In this document: positions 27,989 through 37,622 of the stretch, piece after piece
Position numbering within the stretch: position 1 is the first letter of the stretch
Layout of the letters: each line of letters opens with the position of its first letter
Assembly: GCA_021810525.1 (NCBI GenBank)
Contig: JAJZIP010000001.1
Coordinates: 1 to 64,000 of the forward strand
DNA length: 64,000 nt
Reading direction: 5' to 3'
Origin: Actinomycetes bacterium
GTDB lineage: Bacteria > Actinomycetota > Acidimicrobiia > Acidimicrobiales > Acidimicrobiaceae
Notes under the pieces: generated by a model
The model's database searches: none
What the model was told of the DNA's origin: nothing
What the model saw: only the letters and a program-made list of their open reading frames with translations
Program-made: the position numbers and the translations under genes

Positions 27989-28126
27989 GGGTTAGACCCA
28001 TGCTTGTAGGTAAACTAGCCCGTTGACCGAGAAATCATCCAGATTTATAATAACGTAACACCATTGAATCGAAAAAGACTTTGATAAGATGTCGAGACGA
28101 CCGGATTCGTTCAAAGAGGAGGAACC

Positions 28127-29128
28127 ATGGCGAAAGAAGGACGCGTATTTGTGCGTGGCATGACATCGCAAACATACGGACTTTCAGGATTTCGAAACAC
28201 GCAGCTCGAACTCAATCGTGTTAGGAGCGAGTCGATTGTAACCGATGACGCGACTGTCGGCCACTCTGGAGATTCCGAGGAGTCCCGTACCTGGTGGAAG
28301 ATAGGTCCAGGCGATGATGAGTTTCTCACTCAGACCCTTCAGGTGCACTTTGTCGAGCTTTTTCCGGGTGGTTCCAACCACGGACACGGGCACCAGAATG
28401 AAGCCCTCTTCTACATCCTTGAGGGTAAAGGGTATGAAATCCATGACGACAAGCGTTACGACTGGGAGAAAGGTGACCTCGTCGTGGTCCACAACGACTC
28501 GGTCCACCGTCACTTCAACGCTTCCGATACCGAGAGGGCACTGTGCATTATCTTTAAGGCTAAGTCGCAGTGGATGTTCCTAGGTATGATTCAACAGGGA
28601 CGGAGCGCACCGTTTGAAAAGGAAGGTTTTGGTCCACGCATTGATTGGGGTCAGGTCTGGATTGATGATGTCGAAAGCAGAAAGAAGGTCGTAAAGCCTT
28701 CAGACACCAAGTGGGAGGACGTGCCAGGAGGAAGAATCCGGGTAATGAGCTCTCCCGAGCGGACCGATGTTCGGGCATTCAGCGTTGACGTATATGAGCA
28801 AGAGGTTCGTGCAAACTCCGAGAGCGAGGCGCACTGGCACATGGCGGACGAAGTTGTCTATGTTCTTTCGGGGAGTGGAAAGAGTCTGCAGTGGCAGGTC
28901 GAGGCTGAGATCGCCGAAAAGTACTATGCCCATGTGGCCAACACGCAAAAAGCCTTTGATATTAGGCAGGGCGACGTTCTGTATATTCCGCAGAACACGA
29001 TTCACCAGTATGTGAATACGTCCAATGAGCCGCTGGTATTCCTCTCTGCTCAGAACAGGATGTTCAAGCTTCTTGGTTACAAAGACGAAATCCATGTGAA
29101 ACTGGACAACGGTCAGCCGGTATTCTAA
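28127..29128 (+). CDS. Bicupin, gentisate 1,2-dioxygenase-like (copy 1)
   Basis: A 333-residue protein with two cupin domains, about the size of gentisate, salicylate and 1-hydroxy-2-naphthoate ring-cleavage dioxygenases. Domain 1 has NHGHGHQNEALFYILEG and GDLVVVHNDSVHRHFN. Domain 2 has AHWHMADEVVYVLSG and GDVLYIPQNTIHQYVN. Both domains thus retain a HxH...E...H metal set, unusual because many such enzymes use only one site. Ring cleavage is a family-based suggestion; the substrate is unknown. The ribosome site is strong (AGAGGAGG just before ACC-ATG). The gene stands alone and ends in a hairpin. Confidence 0.78.
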   Translation: MAKEGRVFVRGMTSQTYGLSGFRNTQLELNRVRSESIVTDDATVGHSGDSEESRTWWKIGPGDDEFLTQTLQVHFVELFPGGSNHGHGHQNEALFYILEGKGYEIHDDKRYDWEKGDLVVVHNDSVHRHFNASDTERALCIIFKAKSQWMFLGMIQQGRSAPFEKEGFGPRIDWGQVWIDDVESRKKVVKPSDTKWEDVPGGRIRVMSSPERTDVRAFSVDVYEQEVRANSESEAHWHMADEVVYVLSGSGKSLQWQVEAEIAEKYYAHVANTQKAFDIRQGDVLYIPQNTIHQYVNTSNEPLVFLSAQNRMFKLLGYKDEIHVKLDNGQPVF

Positions 29129-29152
29129 CTGATCTTTTCAGCTTTTAGATAT

Positions 29153-29186
29153 AACCGGCCATGGGCTCTAATGAACCTGGCCGGTT
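29153..29186 (+). terminator. Hairpin terminator after the bicupin gene
   Basis: Perfect 9-bp arms AACCGGCCA (29153-29161) and TGGCCGGTT (29178-29186) around a 16-base loop, 25 bp after the bicupin stop, followed by GTCTCATT. The downstream T content is modest, so this is a probable rather than certain intrinsic terminator. Confidence 0.5.
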
Positions 29187-29327
29187 GTCTCATTAATGGC
29201 GGTTCGCAGTCATGTTGGCAAGCACAGACTTACGCATACCTGCCGTGGCACATAAAGAACGTTGCAACCGAGATGGCTTGATCTTGGAGGTTCTCGCTAT
29301 GGCGAGAGGAAAGGGAAAGATCTTCGT

Positions 29328-30293
29328 ATGACAGGAGTCACCGGCGTATTCGCCCTGGAGGCTCGGCAGCTGACAAAAAGATATTCTCAGACAGTTCTGG
29401 CAGTCGACCATCTTGACCTTGCGGTACAAAAGGGTGAAATCTTTGGACTCCTCGGTCCTAATGGCGCCGGTAAGACTACCACGGGGGGCATGCTCACGAC
29501 TCGGATAGTACCCACGTCCGGCAACGCCTTCATAGGTGGCATCGACGTGGTGGCTCATCCCGCAGAGGCGAAGAGGGAGATCGGCGTGGTCCCACAGACC
29601 AATACCCTTGATCGCTCGCTGAGTGTCGAACAGAACCTCTATTTCCACGGACGGTACTTCGGCTACAGCAGGAACGAGGCCAAAACTAGGGCGTCACAGC
29701 TATTGGAACAGTTCAAGCTCTCGGAGCGCTCTAGCGCACCAGTTGCTGCCCTTTCTGGAGGCATGGCACAGAGACTGATGATGGCTCGAGCCGTCTTTCA
29801 CCAACCAACTGTATTAATTCTTGATGAGCCGACCTCCGGGCTCGACCCTCAGAGCCGATTGGCGTTTTGGGACGTACTAAGGGAGCTGCATTCGTCAGGC
29901 CAGACCGTCCTTTTGACCACCCATTATATGGAGGAGGCGGACCAGCTTTGTGAAAGGCTTGCAATAATGGACCATGGTCGAATTCTCGCAATAGGGAGCC
30001 CGAGTGAGTTGAAGAGCGGCATCAAGTCAGGATCCATTCTGACCGTCGAGGTCTCAGGTGAGGTTCTTGGACTTACGGAGCAGTTGCGAAAGGAACTAAA
30101 GGATTCAAGTGTCGACTCGGTGACTGCCTCGGCTAATGGAATGGTGATAATTGGCGATGAGGCTAGCAAGCTCATTTCGCCTGTCGTGCGCATAGCAGAG
30201 GCGTCGGGACATTCTGTGCTCAATCTAAAGGTAGAAGAGCCGAGTCTTGAGACCGTCTTCATAAGCCTTACGGGCAGGGAGTTGAGAGAGTAA
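29328..30293 (+). CDS. ABC transporter ATP-binding protein, DrrA type
   Basis: A 321-residue cytoplasmic ATPase of the DrrA/multidrug-export type. Walker A is GLLGPNGAGKTTT, the signature LSGGMAQRL, Walker B VLILDEPTSGLDP, and the H-loop TTHYMEEAD. The ~80-residue C-terminal extension (after about 220) is typical of DrrA-like ATPases. ATG 29328 is in a purine-rich context; the frame is open upstream to 29262 but without support. Its stop overlaps the permease start by one base, so the two form an exporter. Confidence 0.88.
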   Translation: MTGVTGVFALEARQLTKRYSQTVLAVDHLDLAVQKGEIFGLLGPNGAGKTTTGGMLTTRIVPTSGNAFIGGIDVVAHPAEAKREIGVVPQTNTLDRSLSVEQNLYFHGRYFGYSRNEAKTRASQLLEQFKLSERSSAPVAALSGGMAQRLMMARAVFHQPTVLILDEPTSGLDPQSRLAFWDVLRELHSSGQTVLLTTHYMEEADQLCERLAIMDHGRILAIGSPSELKSGIKSGSILTVEVSGEVLGLTEQLRKELKDSSVDSVTASANGMVIIGDEASKLISPVVRIAEASGHSVLNLKVEEPSLETVFISLTGRELRE

Positions 30294-31138
30294 TGACGAT
30301 GACGGCAACAGACAGGGCTTCGATCCGAGCAGCTCACGTATCGAAATGGGCCTACTCGAAGGTCATCTTTGCGCTTTTGTCGCGTGATGTTGCAGTACTC
30401 AAAAAGAACTTGAAGTTCTTCCTGATAAGGGTCATAATGCAACCTCTGCTTTTCGTCTTTGTCTTTACGTATGTGTTTCCGAAGATTGGCCAGGGTGTAG
30501 GAGGATCGGGAGCCAAGGCGAGCGAGTTTTCAACGCTACTGGTCGCAGGCGTCGTGGGGATCTCGATCATATTCCAAGCGGTGCAAGCGGTGGCGTTGCC
30601 GCTCGTTCAAGAGTTCGGCTACACCAAAGAAATTGAGGATAGAGCGCTAGCACCGGTGCCGATCTGGGGACTCGCGCTCGAGAAGATACTCTCTGGCGCG
30701 ATTCAGTCGCTTCTAGCTGCTATTGTGGTTTTTCCAATTGTGCTTCTGATCCCAGCTACACCTGTTCATCTCCATTTCGATTGGCCGGTACTTCTGACCA
30801 TTGTTCCTCTGTCTGCAGTACTTTCCGGAGCTCTTGGACTGACCATAGGCACGCTCATACCGCCGAATCAGGTTCCGCTGATCTTTGCCATAATTGTGCT
30901 TCCGATCACCTTTCTGGGGGCCGTTTACTACCCCTGGGCCGCCTTGACTCCGATCGAATGGCTCAAAATAGCTGTCTTGATCAATCCGTTGATCTATATA
31001 AACGAGGGACTCAGAGCTGCGCTCACTCATGGGGTCCCTCACATGGCGCTCGGTTATGTCTATCTGGCTCTTGTGGCATTTACGCTGGTTCTTTTGGTCG
31101 TATCGACCAAAGGGTTGAGGCGGCGAATCGTTAGCTAA
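30293..31138 (+). CDS. ABC-2 type transporter permease, DrrB type
   Basis: A 281-residue membrane protein with about six hydrophobic helices and the ABC-2 permease layout. The segment PLVQEFGYTKEIEDRALAPVPIWGLALEKI before the second helix pair is typical of the family. It forms an exporter with the preceding ATPase, likely for a lipophilic compound or antibiotic; the substrate cannot be told. The ATG overlaps the upstream stop (TAATG). A strong hairpin follows 230 bp downstream. Confidence 0.86.
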   Translation: MTMTATDRASIRAAHVSKWAYSKVIFALLSRDVAVLKKNLKFFLIRVIMQPLLFVFVFTYVFPKIGQGVGGSGAKASEFSTLLVAGVVGISIIFQAVQAVALPLVQEFGYTKEIEDRALAPVPIWGLALEKILSGAIQSLLAAIVVFPIVLLIPATPVHLHFDWPVLLTIVPLSAVLSGALGLTIGTLIPPNQVPLIFAIIVLPITFLGAVYYPWAALTPIEWLKIAVLINPLIYINEGLRAALTHGVPHMALGYVYLALVAFTLVLLVVSTKGLRRRIVS

Positions 31139-31369
31139 GATCAGGCTTGCGTTCAGACACGGGTCATCAAGGAATCTCTCACGCTCTCGTTTCGACGCAC
31201 TAGAGCTGCTGGCGGTGATGCGAGCTACTCTTTTTTGTCCACGATCATGGCATCTTGGAAACGGGAATCAGCTGCTCTATGAGGTTTTGGGCAAGGGTTC
31301 TCTCCCTTTCGGGAATCTCAACATTGAAGGGTTGACAAGGGCAAGCAAATGAGAAGCGATGTTTGTAAG

Positions 31370-31413
31370 GACCGTCAAAAACTCACTAGGCTACCCGACT
31401 GGGTAGCCTAGTG
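31370..31413 (-). terminator. Intrinsic terminator of the VWA-tctAB-tctC operon
   Basis: Perfect 13-bp stem: CACTAGGCTACCC (31384-31396) and GGGTAGCCTAGTG (31401-31413), with a 4-base loop GACT. On the minus strand the hairpin is followed by a T-rich stretch (GAGTTTTTGAC), the form of an intrinsic terminator, 43 bp beyond the tctC stop. It may also stop the convergent exporter transcript. Confidence 0.8.
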
Positions 31414-31455
31414 AAGCCCTCGACATCGTAATCCTGTAGATACAGGAAGAGCTGA

Positions 31456-32571
31456 TTACCCGTTCACATAGGTCGAAATGCTTGCACCCTGTGAAATGGC
31501 GGAATCCACCTGGGTAGCGACGGTAGAACCGCTCACGTAGCCCAGCGGCTCGCTCTCCTTGTTAGCTTGAGCGATCGTAGACGGGTCTGCCAAAGCCTTC
31601 TGGAAGGCGTCACGAAGAACCGTCAATCTCGCGGCCGGTATACCTGGAGGACCTGCGAAGTCGTAGTCCAAAAGACTTAGGGCCTCAGCTTCTTTGATTG
31701 CGGCGGATTGGGCCGATGAAAGAGTAGCCGAAGATAGAGCCTGGCTCAGCGTCACTGCACTTCCAGCAGCCTGGACAAGCTTTGGAAGGGTCGGCTTGGA
31801 GGTAACCAGGAGAGCAGTTGCCTGCCCACCGGTCAGCATGGACAGAAATGGCGGCATGTTCTCAAACGCATACTGACCATCACCAGCTAGGAAACCCTGC
31901 TTGAGCGCGCTCACGGAGGTGAAGCCGGTGACGAAGGTGTGAGGGATGTTGAATGCTCCCAGGACCACCCTATTGAACATGTCCCCGGTCCCGTTTCTGA
32001 CATCGACCACCTTGATCGGCGTCTTGATGCTCAGAAGTTGCGAGAACTTGGTGACGCCGGAGTGGGGTGAGGTTATGAAAACACTTGGTGATGTTCCAGC
32101 CTGGCCGATCCAGCTCAGCTTTGTCAGATCGAAGTTTTGACCTGGCTGCTTTTCAATCAAGCTCGCTATGTCGCCACCGGTGTTCACAACGCTTATAGTT
32201 AGGCCGTTCGGTGATGATGCCGCCATCTGGTTTGTTCCGACGATGGTGCCACCACCATTTACGTTCTCAACATTCACAGTGGCGCCCAGGTACTTGCCTA
32301 GGGCCGGCGCAAGGATTCGGGCGTACAAGTCAAAGTCGCCGCCAGGGTTATCCGGTGCGATCAGAGTTATCGTCTTACCCTTGAAGTATGCAGCGGCAGC
32401 TGCATTTGCTGAGGTTGTGGTAGTTGCTGCCGAACTTGAGTTGCTGGTAGTGGCGGAAGAGCTAGATCCACACGCGGCTAATAGCATTCCAGCAGATGCA
32501 ACCGCTATGCCAAGTGCAGGCACTTTTAGACGTGGCTTGCCGTTGGCGCCACGCGATCCCAAACTAATCAT
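31456..32571 (-). CDS. Tripartite tricarboxylate transporter substrate-binding lipoprotein, TctC family (copy 1)
   Basis: A 371-residue extracytoplasmic binding protein with an unusually long N terminus, then the lipobox LLAAC (cysteine 34) and a Ser/Thr/Ala linker. The mature part has TctC/Bug hallmarks: KTITLIAPDNPGGDFDLYAR, NVNGGGTIVGTNQMA and GPPGIPAARL. Ligands of the family are mostly carboxylates. It follows tctAB on the same strand after 109 bp, so it is the cognate receptor for that channel. ATG has AGGAG seven bases upstream. It is closely paralogous to the TctC proteins at 54.5 and 61.3 kb. Confidence 0.9.
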   Translation of the reverse strand: MISLGSRGANGKPRLKVPALGIAVASAGMLLAACGSSSSATTSNSSSAATTTTSANAAAAAYFKGKTITLIAPDNPGGDFDLYARILAPALGKYLGATVNVENVNGGGTIVGTNQMAASSPNGLTISVVNTGGDIASLIEKQPGQNFDLTKLSWIGQAGTSPSVFITSPHSGVTKFSQLLSIKTPIKVVDVRNGTGDMFNRVVLGAFNIPHTFVTGFTSVSALKQGFLAGDGQYAFENMPPFLSMLTGGQATALLVTSKPTLPKLVQAAGSAVTLSQALSSATLSSAQSAAIKEAEALSLLDYDFAGPPGIPAARLTVLRDAFQKALADPSTIAQANKESEPLGYVSGSTVATQVDSAISQGASISTYVNG

Positions 32572-32680
32572 TACTTACTCCTGTATTCTGTTTTTGCTTA
32601 TGTGGCTTTGTGCCACGCCCCGCCGCAATCTTGGAGTTCCGCCCCCGATTCACTCCTGCGACGATCACCGATATTAGTTG

Positions 32681-34765
32681 CTAAATCATTCCATGAAACG
32701 TCAGGTGAAAAAGCATCACAAAGGCGAAAGCAAGCGCCCATGTGACAATCGTCGCTGATACAGCGAAAACAGCACGCTTTTTCAGGCTGGCAATATCTTT
32801 GTTCACCATTGCGTATATGAATGTAACAAGTGGAATTCCTATTTCAAAGCCGAGGACAAGCGCTCCTACCACAACTCCAAAGAACCAGAGTATTGCCACT
32901 GCTTCCCGTAAGTTCTGTTGGCGCCGGTCCTTCTTGGTGAGTGGCTCTTCTTCGTGTTCCATCCGCGTCATAACCGCAACGGTTGACATTTCGTCACCTC
33001 CAGGAATTGCATCCGATACCGTCTCCGCAGGTGCAGGAACTCCTTCGCCTCTTGACGGTTCAGTCGAATCAGCTTTTCTCACACTTAGCCAGACACGAAA
33101 ATCGATTGCAAGCCGATACAACGACACCACTGCAGCCAGAATCCCGACTACGACCGGTATTTCACCGGCTTGCGCGGGATATCCCAACCCGACAATGAAA
33201 TATGTGATTGAAAACGCTGCCATGACTAGATCGAACATCCACTCCATAAGCGGGTGCTTCGCCGCCTGGCGCGCCACTTCATTCTTGTTCTTGTGCCACC
33301 TCCTGCCTGCCGAGATTATCAAATAGATTGCCACCAAAAAGAAGAAGTCAGCCAGCGGACTCTTTGTGACAAAGTGGATGCCGTACAACGAATCTGTTAG
33401 GTGCACATTATCGTCAAAGGTACCGCCAAGTACAAGTCCGATGGCAGCGGCCGCTACGGAATACCCCAGATCCCGCACCACCACACCGAGAATGCTGAAC
33501 ACTACCAGAAGGTAGATCCCCATTGTCGTGTTCACGTCAGCAAAACTGCCAAGCGTCGCAAGGGCGACAATGAACGGGAACATGAATGGGCCCTTTATGC
33601 CTGTGATGCGCGCTAATTGCGGGGCCAAAACCAGTCCTAAAACGCAGGAGAGCAAACCCGCGATCGCCATTACCCACATCATTGAATACGGGAGCGTCGG
33701 AGAGCCTCTTAGTAATGTCGGCCCGGGCTCCAGTCCTAAAATTGTAAGAGCTGCGATGAAAATGACCATCCCGAGTCCTGAGGGAAGTCCCAGTGCTACA
33801 GCAGGTATCAGCGATCCGACCTCTTTCGAGAGCGAGGAACCCTCAGCAGACATGAGTCCTTCGGGCACCCCCGTTCCGAACAGGTCGCCTCTCTTGGAAG
33901 TCTTCTGGCCCACTCCGTAGGAAATGAAGTTCGAAGTGAACCCGCCGATTCCAGGCACGAGCCCCAAAAGTGTGGCGATTATCGCAGATCTGGCAACGTG
34001 GTACCAGCGACGAAACGTCTCGGCTATGCCCATGCGGACCTGGGCGGAGAAGTCTTCGCCGAGTTGCGAGAGATCGACAGATGCAACAGCCTTTCGGCTG
34101 CCATACATCTTGACCATCTGTGTTATGGCAAACACTCCCAGCGCGAACGGCACCACCCCGATCCCGCTGTACAGGGTGGGAAGTCCCAAAGTGAATCTCT
34201 CCACACCCGTTACCGGATCGGAACCCACGAAGGAGAGCATGAGACCCAACAGCCCAGAAAGAAACACTTTTGATAGCGGAATATTTCCCGTCTGAGCGAT
34301 GAGCACAATCGCCAAAATGATGATTGCCATGTACTCGGGCGGATGAAACACGGTTGCCAGAGGGCCTGCAAGTTGTATCAGTCCAATGAAAATTATGCAA
34401 GCTATCCATCCACCCATCCAGGTGGAAGTTGCCGAGATGGCGAGAGCCTTGCCCGCTTCCCCTCTTTTGGCCATCGGAAATCCATCCAACGTTGTCGGAA
34501 AGGATTCCGGCGCTCCCGGTGTATTGAGCAGGATTGCGGTGATAGAGGCGGCAAAGTATGCCCCAGACTGCGTAGCCAACATTATCGCAATAGTCTCGAG
34601 AATGCTCATGTGATATACGAAAGGCAGAATCAGTGTCAGGACAAGCACCACACCAAGCCCCGGAAGCATCCCAACCAGCATCCCGACAACCATTCCAAAG
34701 AGCAATAGCACCATGACCGAAGGAGACCACAGGTTGGTCAGTCCAGTGAATAAATGCGAGATCAT
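32681..34765 (-). CDS. TctA-TctB fusion, membrane component of a tripartite tricarboxylate transporter
   Basis: A 694-residue polytopic protein. Residues 1 to about 490 are TctA (PGLGVVLVLTLILPF, LNTPGAPESFPTTLDGFPMAKRGEAGKAL, GLVPGIGGFTSNFISYG), with the two conserved glycine/proline re-entrant-type segments. Residues about 505-694 form a four-helix TctB-like domain interrupted by a charged, Pro/Glu-rich loop (around 570-615). TctA and TctB are usually separate genes; the fusion gives the whole membrane unit in one polypeptide. The start overlaps the upstream VWA gene by 4 bp, and tctC copy 1 follows. It is the only TctA in the window. Confidence 0.9.
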   Translation of the reverse strand: MISHLFTGLTNLWSPSVMVLLLFGMVVGMLVGMLPGLGVVLVLTLILPFVYHMSILETIAIMLATQSGAYFAASITAILLNTPGAPESFPTTLDGFPMAKRGEAGKALAISATSTWMGGWIACIIFIGLIQLAGPLATVFHPPEYMAIIILAIVLIAQTGNIPLSKVFLSGLLGLMLSFVGSDPVTGVERFTLGLPTLYSGIGVVPFALGVFAITQMVKMYGSRKAVASVDLSQLGEDFSAQVRMGIAETFRRWYHVARSAIIATLLGLVPGIGGFTSNFISYGVGQKTSKRGDLFGTGVPEGLMSAEGSSLSKEVGSLIPAVALGLPSGLGMVIFIAALTILGLEPGPTLLRGSPTLPYSMMWVMAIAGLLSCVLGLVLAPQLARITGIKGPFMFPFIVALATLGSFADVNTTMGIYLLVVFSILGVVVRDLGYSVAAAAIGLVLGGTFDDNVHLTDSLYGIHFVTKSPLADFFFLVAIYLIISAGRRWHKNKNEVARQAAKHPLMEWMFDLVMAAFSITYFIVGLGYPAQAGEIPVVVGILAAVVSLYRLAIDFRVWLSVRKADSTEPSRGEGVPAPAETVSDAIPGGDEMSTVAVMTRMEHEEEPLTKKDRRQQNLREAVAILWFFGVVVGALVLGFEIGIPLVTFIYAMVNKDIASLKKRAVFAVSATIVTWALAFAFVMLFHLTFHGMI

Positions 34766-36201
34766 CTGGTGATTCCCCCTGATGTCTGAGAGATTACTTG
34801 ATTTGGCCCATGTCTGTGACTCATAGGTGCAACCGCCGCCGTGTATCTGTCCAGCAAACCCTCATAGAGTCTCAGCAGGTCTTCGAAAAGGGCTCTCAAG
34901 TCATCCAATATTTCGACTTTGACCGACTTTGGTTCTGAAATGTATTCCTCAGTGCTCGGATCCACAGTCCGTACATAGGGTTCGATTCCCCCCTCGGTCA
35001 GTTCATAAAGCGCCTTGTCGCTGCCTGCGAGAGCATATGATTGAGGTTCCTCTTTCACATAGCTTGTCCCGTAGTCGATGTCTAAGAGCTGCCCATCGGT
35101 AAGCACAAGCAATACTTTGGTTTCTGTCTGCAACTTTGATAACACCATCCCACAATGTCTAATGGCAGCACCCAGACGGGTCGCGTGCATCGGTTTCATC
35201 CCGGCCGCCCTGGCTGCTACGACTCCAGACATCGGCTCGTTGAATCCTTTAGTCTCACTTAGTACTACCTGTTCCCAGTTTGTGCCCGAAAACGACCAGA
35301 CGCTGAAAGCATCCCCAACTGAGTTCAGCGCGCTCGTGCACAAAAGTGAACTTATCACCTCGATGTCTAAAATTCTTGGTGGTCTCAATTTGAGTTCCGC
35401 CAGGATCGGCAACAGCGCCAGCTCTACGGGCTCCGCGTCTTCGACCCTATCTGCCGTGGATGCACGTACATCGACCAGAAGCAAGACCGGCAAGACCGGC
35501 AAAACCCTCCGCTTCCTCCTTTGGTCCAGGTAAACCGAGTCATCAATGCCACCGTCTGCCCGGATGTCGGCCAACGCTTCGACGGCTTCGTCATAGTCCA
35601 CGTCACACCCGCTGGTCGTGCGTCGCTCTACGACAATTGCCCGTGACGGCGTGATGTCCATTGTTCTTAGCAGGCGTCTAAGTTCTTTGGCACACCTGAC
35701 CTGAAGGGAGTTCCTCTCAAAATCACCCGAAGCTGTCGGCCGCCTTCGCGCCACTCGGCACCAGTCCGGCCTGAATCTTGCGATATACATCTCCGATTCA
35801 GGGTAAAGGAAGGTGCCGGGTCCGAGGGCTCCAAGCTCGCCTTCCTCATGGCGGTGCAGGCCGCAGGAGACATCATGGCGGTCGCGAGGCAGTCGCTCTG
35901 GTGAAACGGTCAGCGTGCGCTTTGATGCCACGGCTTCCGCGTCTCCGTCGCTCTGTGCGCTAGCTCGAACTCTGTCAAGCGCTTGATGATCTGCTCCTGT
36001 CGTTCTAGGGGTCTTGATAATAAAGGCTCCGATCGATCCCCGGCAGGAGACGCCCGGTAGTGAGAGTTGCAGGAAATCGTCACCTTCTATACGCACTCTT
36101 CCTCCCTCGGACCAGGGAGGGGGCCAGATGTCGGAAAGGCACCGAGCGACGAGGCGAAGGATGGTCAACTCCTGGCAATCCTTCAGCCGTTCCGGGCGCA
36201 A
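34762..36201 (-). CDS. NorD/CbbO-like VWA-domain protein
   Basis: A 479-residue protein ending in a von Willebrand A domain. YPESEMYIARFRPDWCRV and ETKGFNEPMSGVVAARAAGMKP...TRLGAAIRHC followed by KVLLVLTDG match the NorD/CbbO/CoxE-like group, which assembles or activates metalloenzymes with a MoxR-type AAA+ partner. The MIDAS motif DxSxS is degenerate here (LLLVDVRAST, residues about 240-250: Arg where the first Ser should be). A repetitive RVLPVLPVLLLV precedes it. TTG start. Coupled to tctAB by ATGA. No MoxR/CbbQ/NorQ gene is in the window, so the client is unknown. Confidence 0.75.
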   Translation of the reverse strand: MRPERLKDCQELTILRLVARCLSDIWPPPWSEGGRVRIEGDDFLQLSLPGVSCRGSIGAFIIKTPRTTGADHQALDRVRASAQSDGDAEAVASKRTLTVSPERLPRDRHDVSCGLHRHEEGELGALGPGTFLYPESEMYIARFRPDWCRVARRRPTASGDFERNSLQVRCAKELRRLLRTMDITPSRAIVVERRTTSGCDVDYDEAVEALADIRADGGIDDSVYLDQRRKRRVLPVLPVLLLVDVRASTADRVEDAEPVELALLPILAELKLRPPRILDIEVISSLLCTSALNSVGDAFSVWSFSGTNWEQVVLSETKGFNEPMSGVVAARAAGMKPMHATRLGAAIRHCGMVLSKLQTETKVLLVLTDGQLLDIDYGTSYVKEEPQSYALAGSDKALYELTEGGIEPYVRTVDPSTEEYISEPKSVKVEILDDLRALFEDLLRLYEGLLDRYTAAVAPMSHRHGPNQVISQTSGGITR

Positions 36202-36929
36202 AGTCCGAGAGTTTCTGTTCGTAATTCACTGACATCGTTACCTGACTCTCGCTATCAACTGCTGATGAAATGCTGGATTCCCGAACAGAGGCGTGGGCCG
36301 GATCAAAAGCTCAAGCAGCTCTCACGCTCCCATCATCTAAAGATCCAAGCGGATCAGAAAGAGAAAGGATCAGACTGTTGGTAAGCGCGTAAATGGCACC
36401 GCGGGAGAATTCGTTGATGACAGGCCGGTGAGTAATTGCGCCTGTATTTCCGCCCACCTCAATTACACCCATATCTCCACATCGATCCCCGGACTGAGAA
36501 ACATGAGTTCCGAAGTGCATCCAAGCGCAGCTAGAAAGCCCTTTAGAGACTCAGTATTTATCGAACCATTATACCGAGACTAAACAATCAGTCAAGTTAT
36601 AGTCGGAGAATCTATCGTGCATTCCACAGAAGAGAATTCTTCACAGGCGAGTTGACATCTCTCGAACAGACTGCGTGAGACTTATGTCACTATCCGTTGC
36701 CGACTACGTTTTGCTGTTGGAGGTCCACCTCGTTGTAGCGCGTGACTCGCCGTCAAGGAGTCCTGGCCAAGCCGGACAGAGCACTTCAGTTGCATATTGC
36801 CTCGAGAGAGCTGCAAAGTCATGCAATTCCGTACAAGCAGCTGCATCTCCGATGTATGTGACCAGACTAGTTTGCGCCGTTTCAGGAAACGGAGGCGGCG
36901 TTTTGCTTTGCATATGTAGAATCAGTTGT
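36202..36929. other. AT-rich divergent region before the GntR gene
   Basis: About 730 bp between the divergent VWA operon and the GntR gene. The stretch 36540-36640 is AT-rich and contains a partial palindrome (CCG..ACTA near 36572 and TAGTCGG near 36600), a possible operator. The frame open upstream of the GntR start is not typical coding sequence. No RNA gene was seen. Confidence 0.4.
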
Positions 36930-37622
36930 ATGCACGCGGATACAACACCTCCAGTTACTGAATCGCACGTTAGACGCGATGGATCAGCGATGAACTATGC
37001 CTACGAGAATATTAAGGCAGCGATTCTAGAGGGGAGATATGCCCCAGGTACCCGACTTACCGAGGATGATCTGGCAAAGAATCTTAAGGTTAGCCGCACG
37101 CCTGTACGGGAAGCATTGCACCTACTCGAATCTGAAATGCTTGTTGAGACGGTTCCACGGGTTGGCCTCATTGTCCCAATTGCTACTATGGTCGACCTCG
37201 AGGAGATCTTTGAAGTTCGCTGGGTGGTCGATGGACATGCAGCGCGACTGGCAGCAAAGTGGATTACCAAAGGAGAACTCCTAGCGTTGGGATCAACTAA
37301 CGAGCGTATTGCCGAAGCTGCCGCCGCAGCTGACGAAGCCGCTATTGGCCGTGCCAACCTTGTCTTTCATCGACAAATTCTCGAGGCCGCTCACAATCGA
37401 CGGTTACTCAGAATCAACCGCGGTGTAGCAGATATGCTTAGCTTGGTGATGCAACAGACCACTCTCAAAGGTGCTGAACACCGCGTCTTTACCGAGCACC
37501 GTCGGATTCTCGCTGCGCTTCAGGCTGGGGATCCCGATGCCGCTGAAGCTGCTGCCAAAAAACATGTGGAAGCCGGTTTGGAGTTTCATAGGCGACACTT
37601 AGCGGAGGCGCAACCTCATTAG
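36930..37622 (+). CDS. GntR-family regulator, FCD subfamily
   Basis: A 230-residue regulator with a winged-helix domain (APGTRLTEDDLAKNLKVSRTPVREALHLLESEMLVETVPRVG) and an FCD ligand domain (VFHRQILEAAHNRRLLRI and FTEHRRILAALQAGD with later histidines). It belongs to the VanR/FCD branch rather than being a close paralogue of the two FadR-like regulators. I start at ATG 36930; ATG 36990 (MNYAYENIK) is equally plausible and gives the family-typical N terminus. It diverges from the VWA-tctAB-tctC operon, the natural regulatory target. Confidence 0.82.
   Translation: MHADTTPPVTESHVRRDGSAMNYAYENIKAAILEGRYAPGTRLTEDDLAKNLKVSRTPVREALHLLESEMLVETVPRVGLIVPIATMVDLEEIFEVRWVVDGHAARLAAKWITKGELLALGSTNERIAEAAAAADEAAIGRANLVFHRQILEAAHNRRLLRINRGVADMLSLVMQQTTLKGAEHRVFTEHRRILAALQAGDPDAAEAAAKKHVEAGLEFHRRHLAEAQPH

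Noticed and set aside
31370-31413. Attachment site or integration repeat
   Set aside because: The perfect stem followed by a T-run on the minus strand is better explained as an intrinsic terminator between convergent genes.
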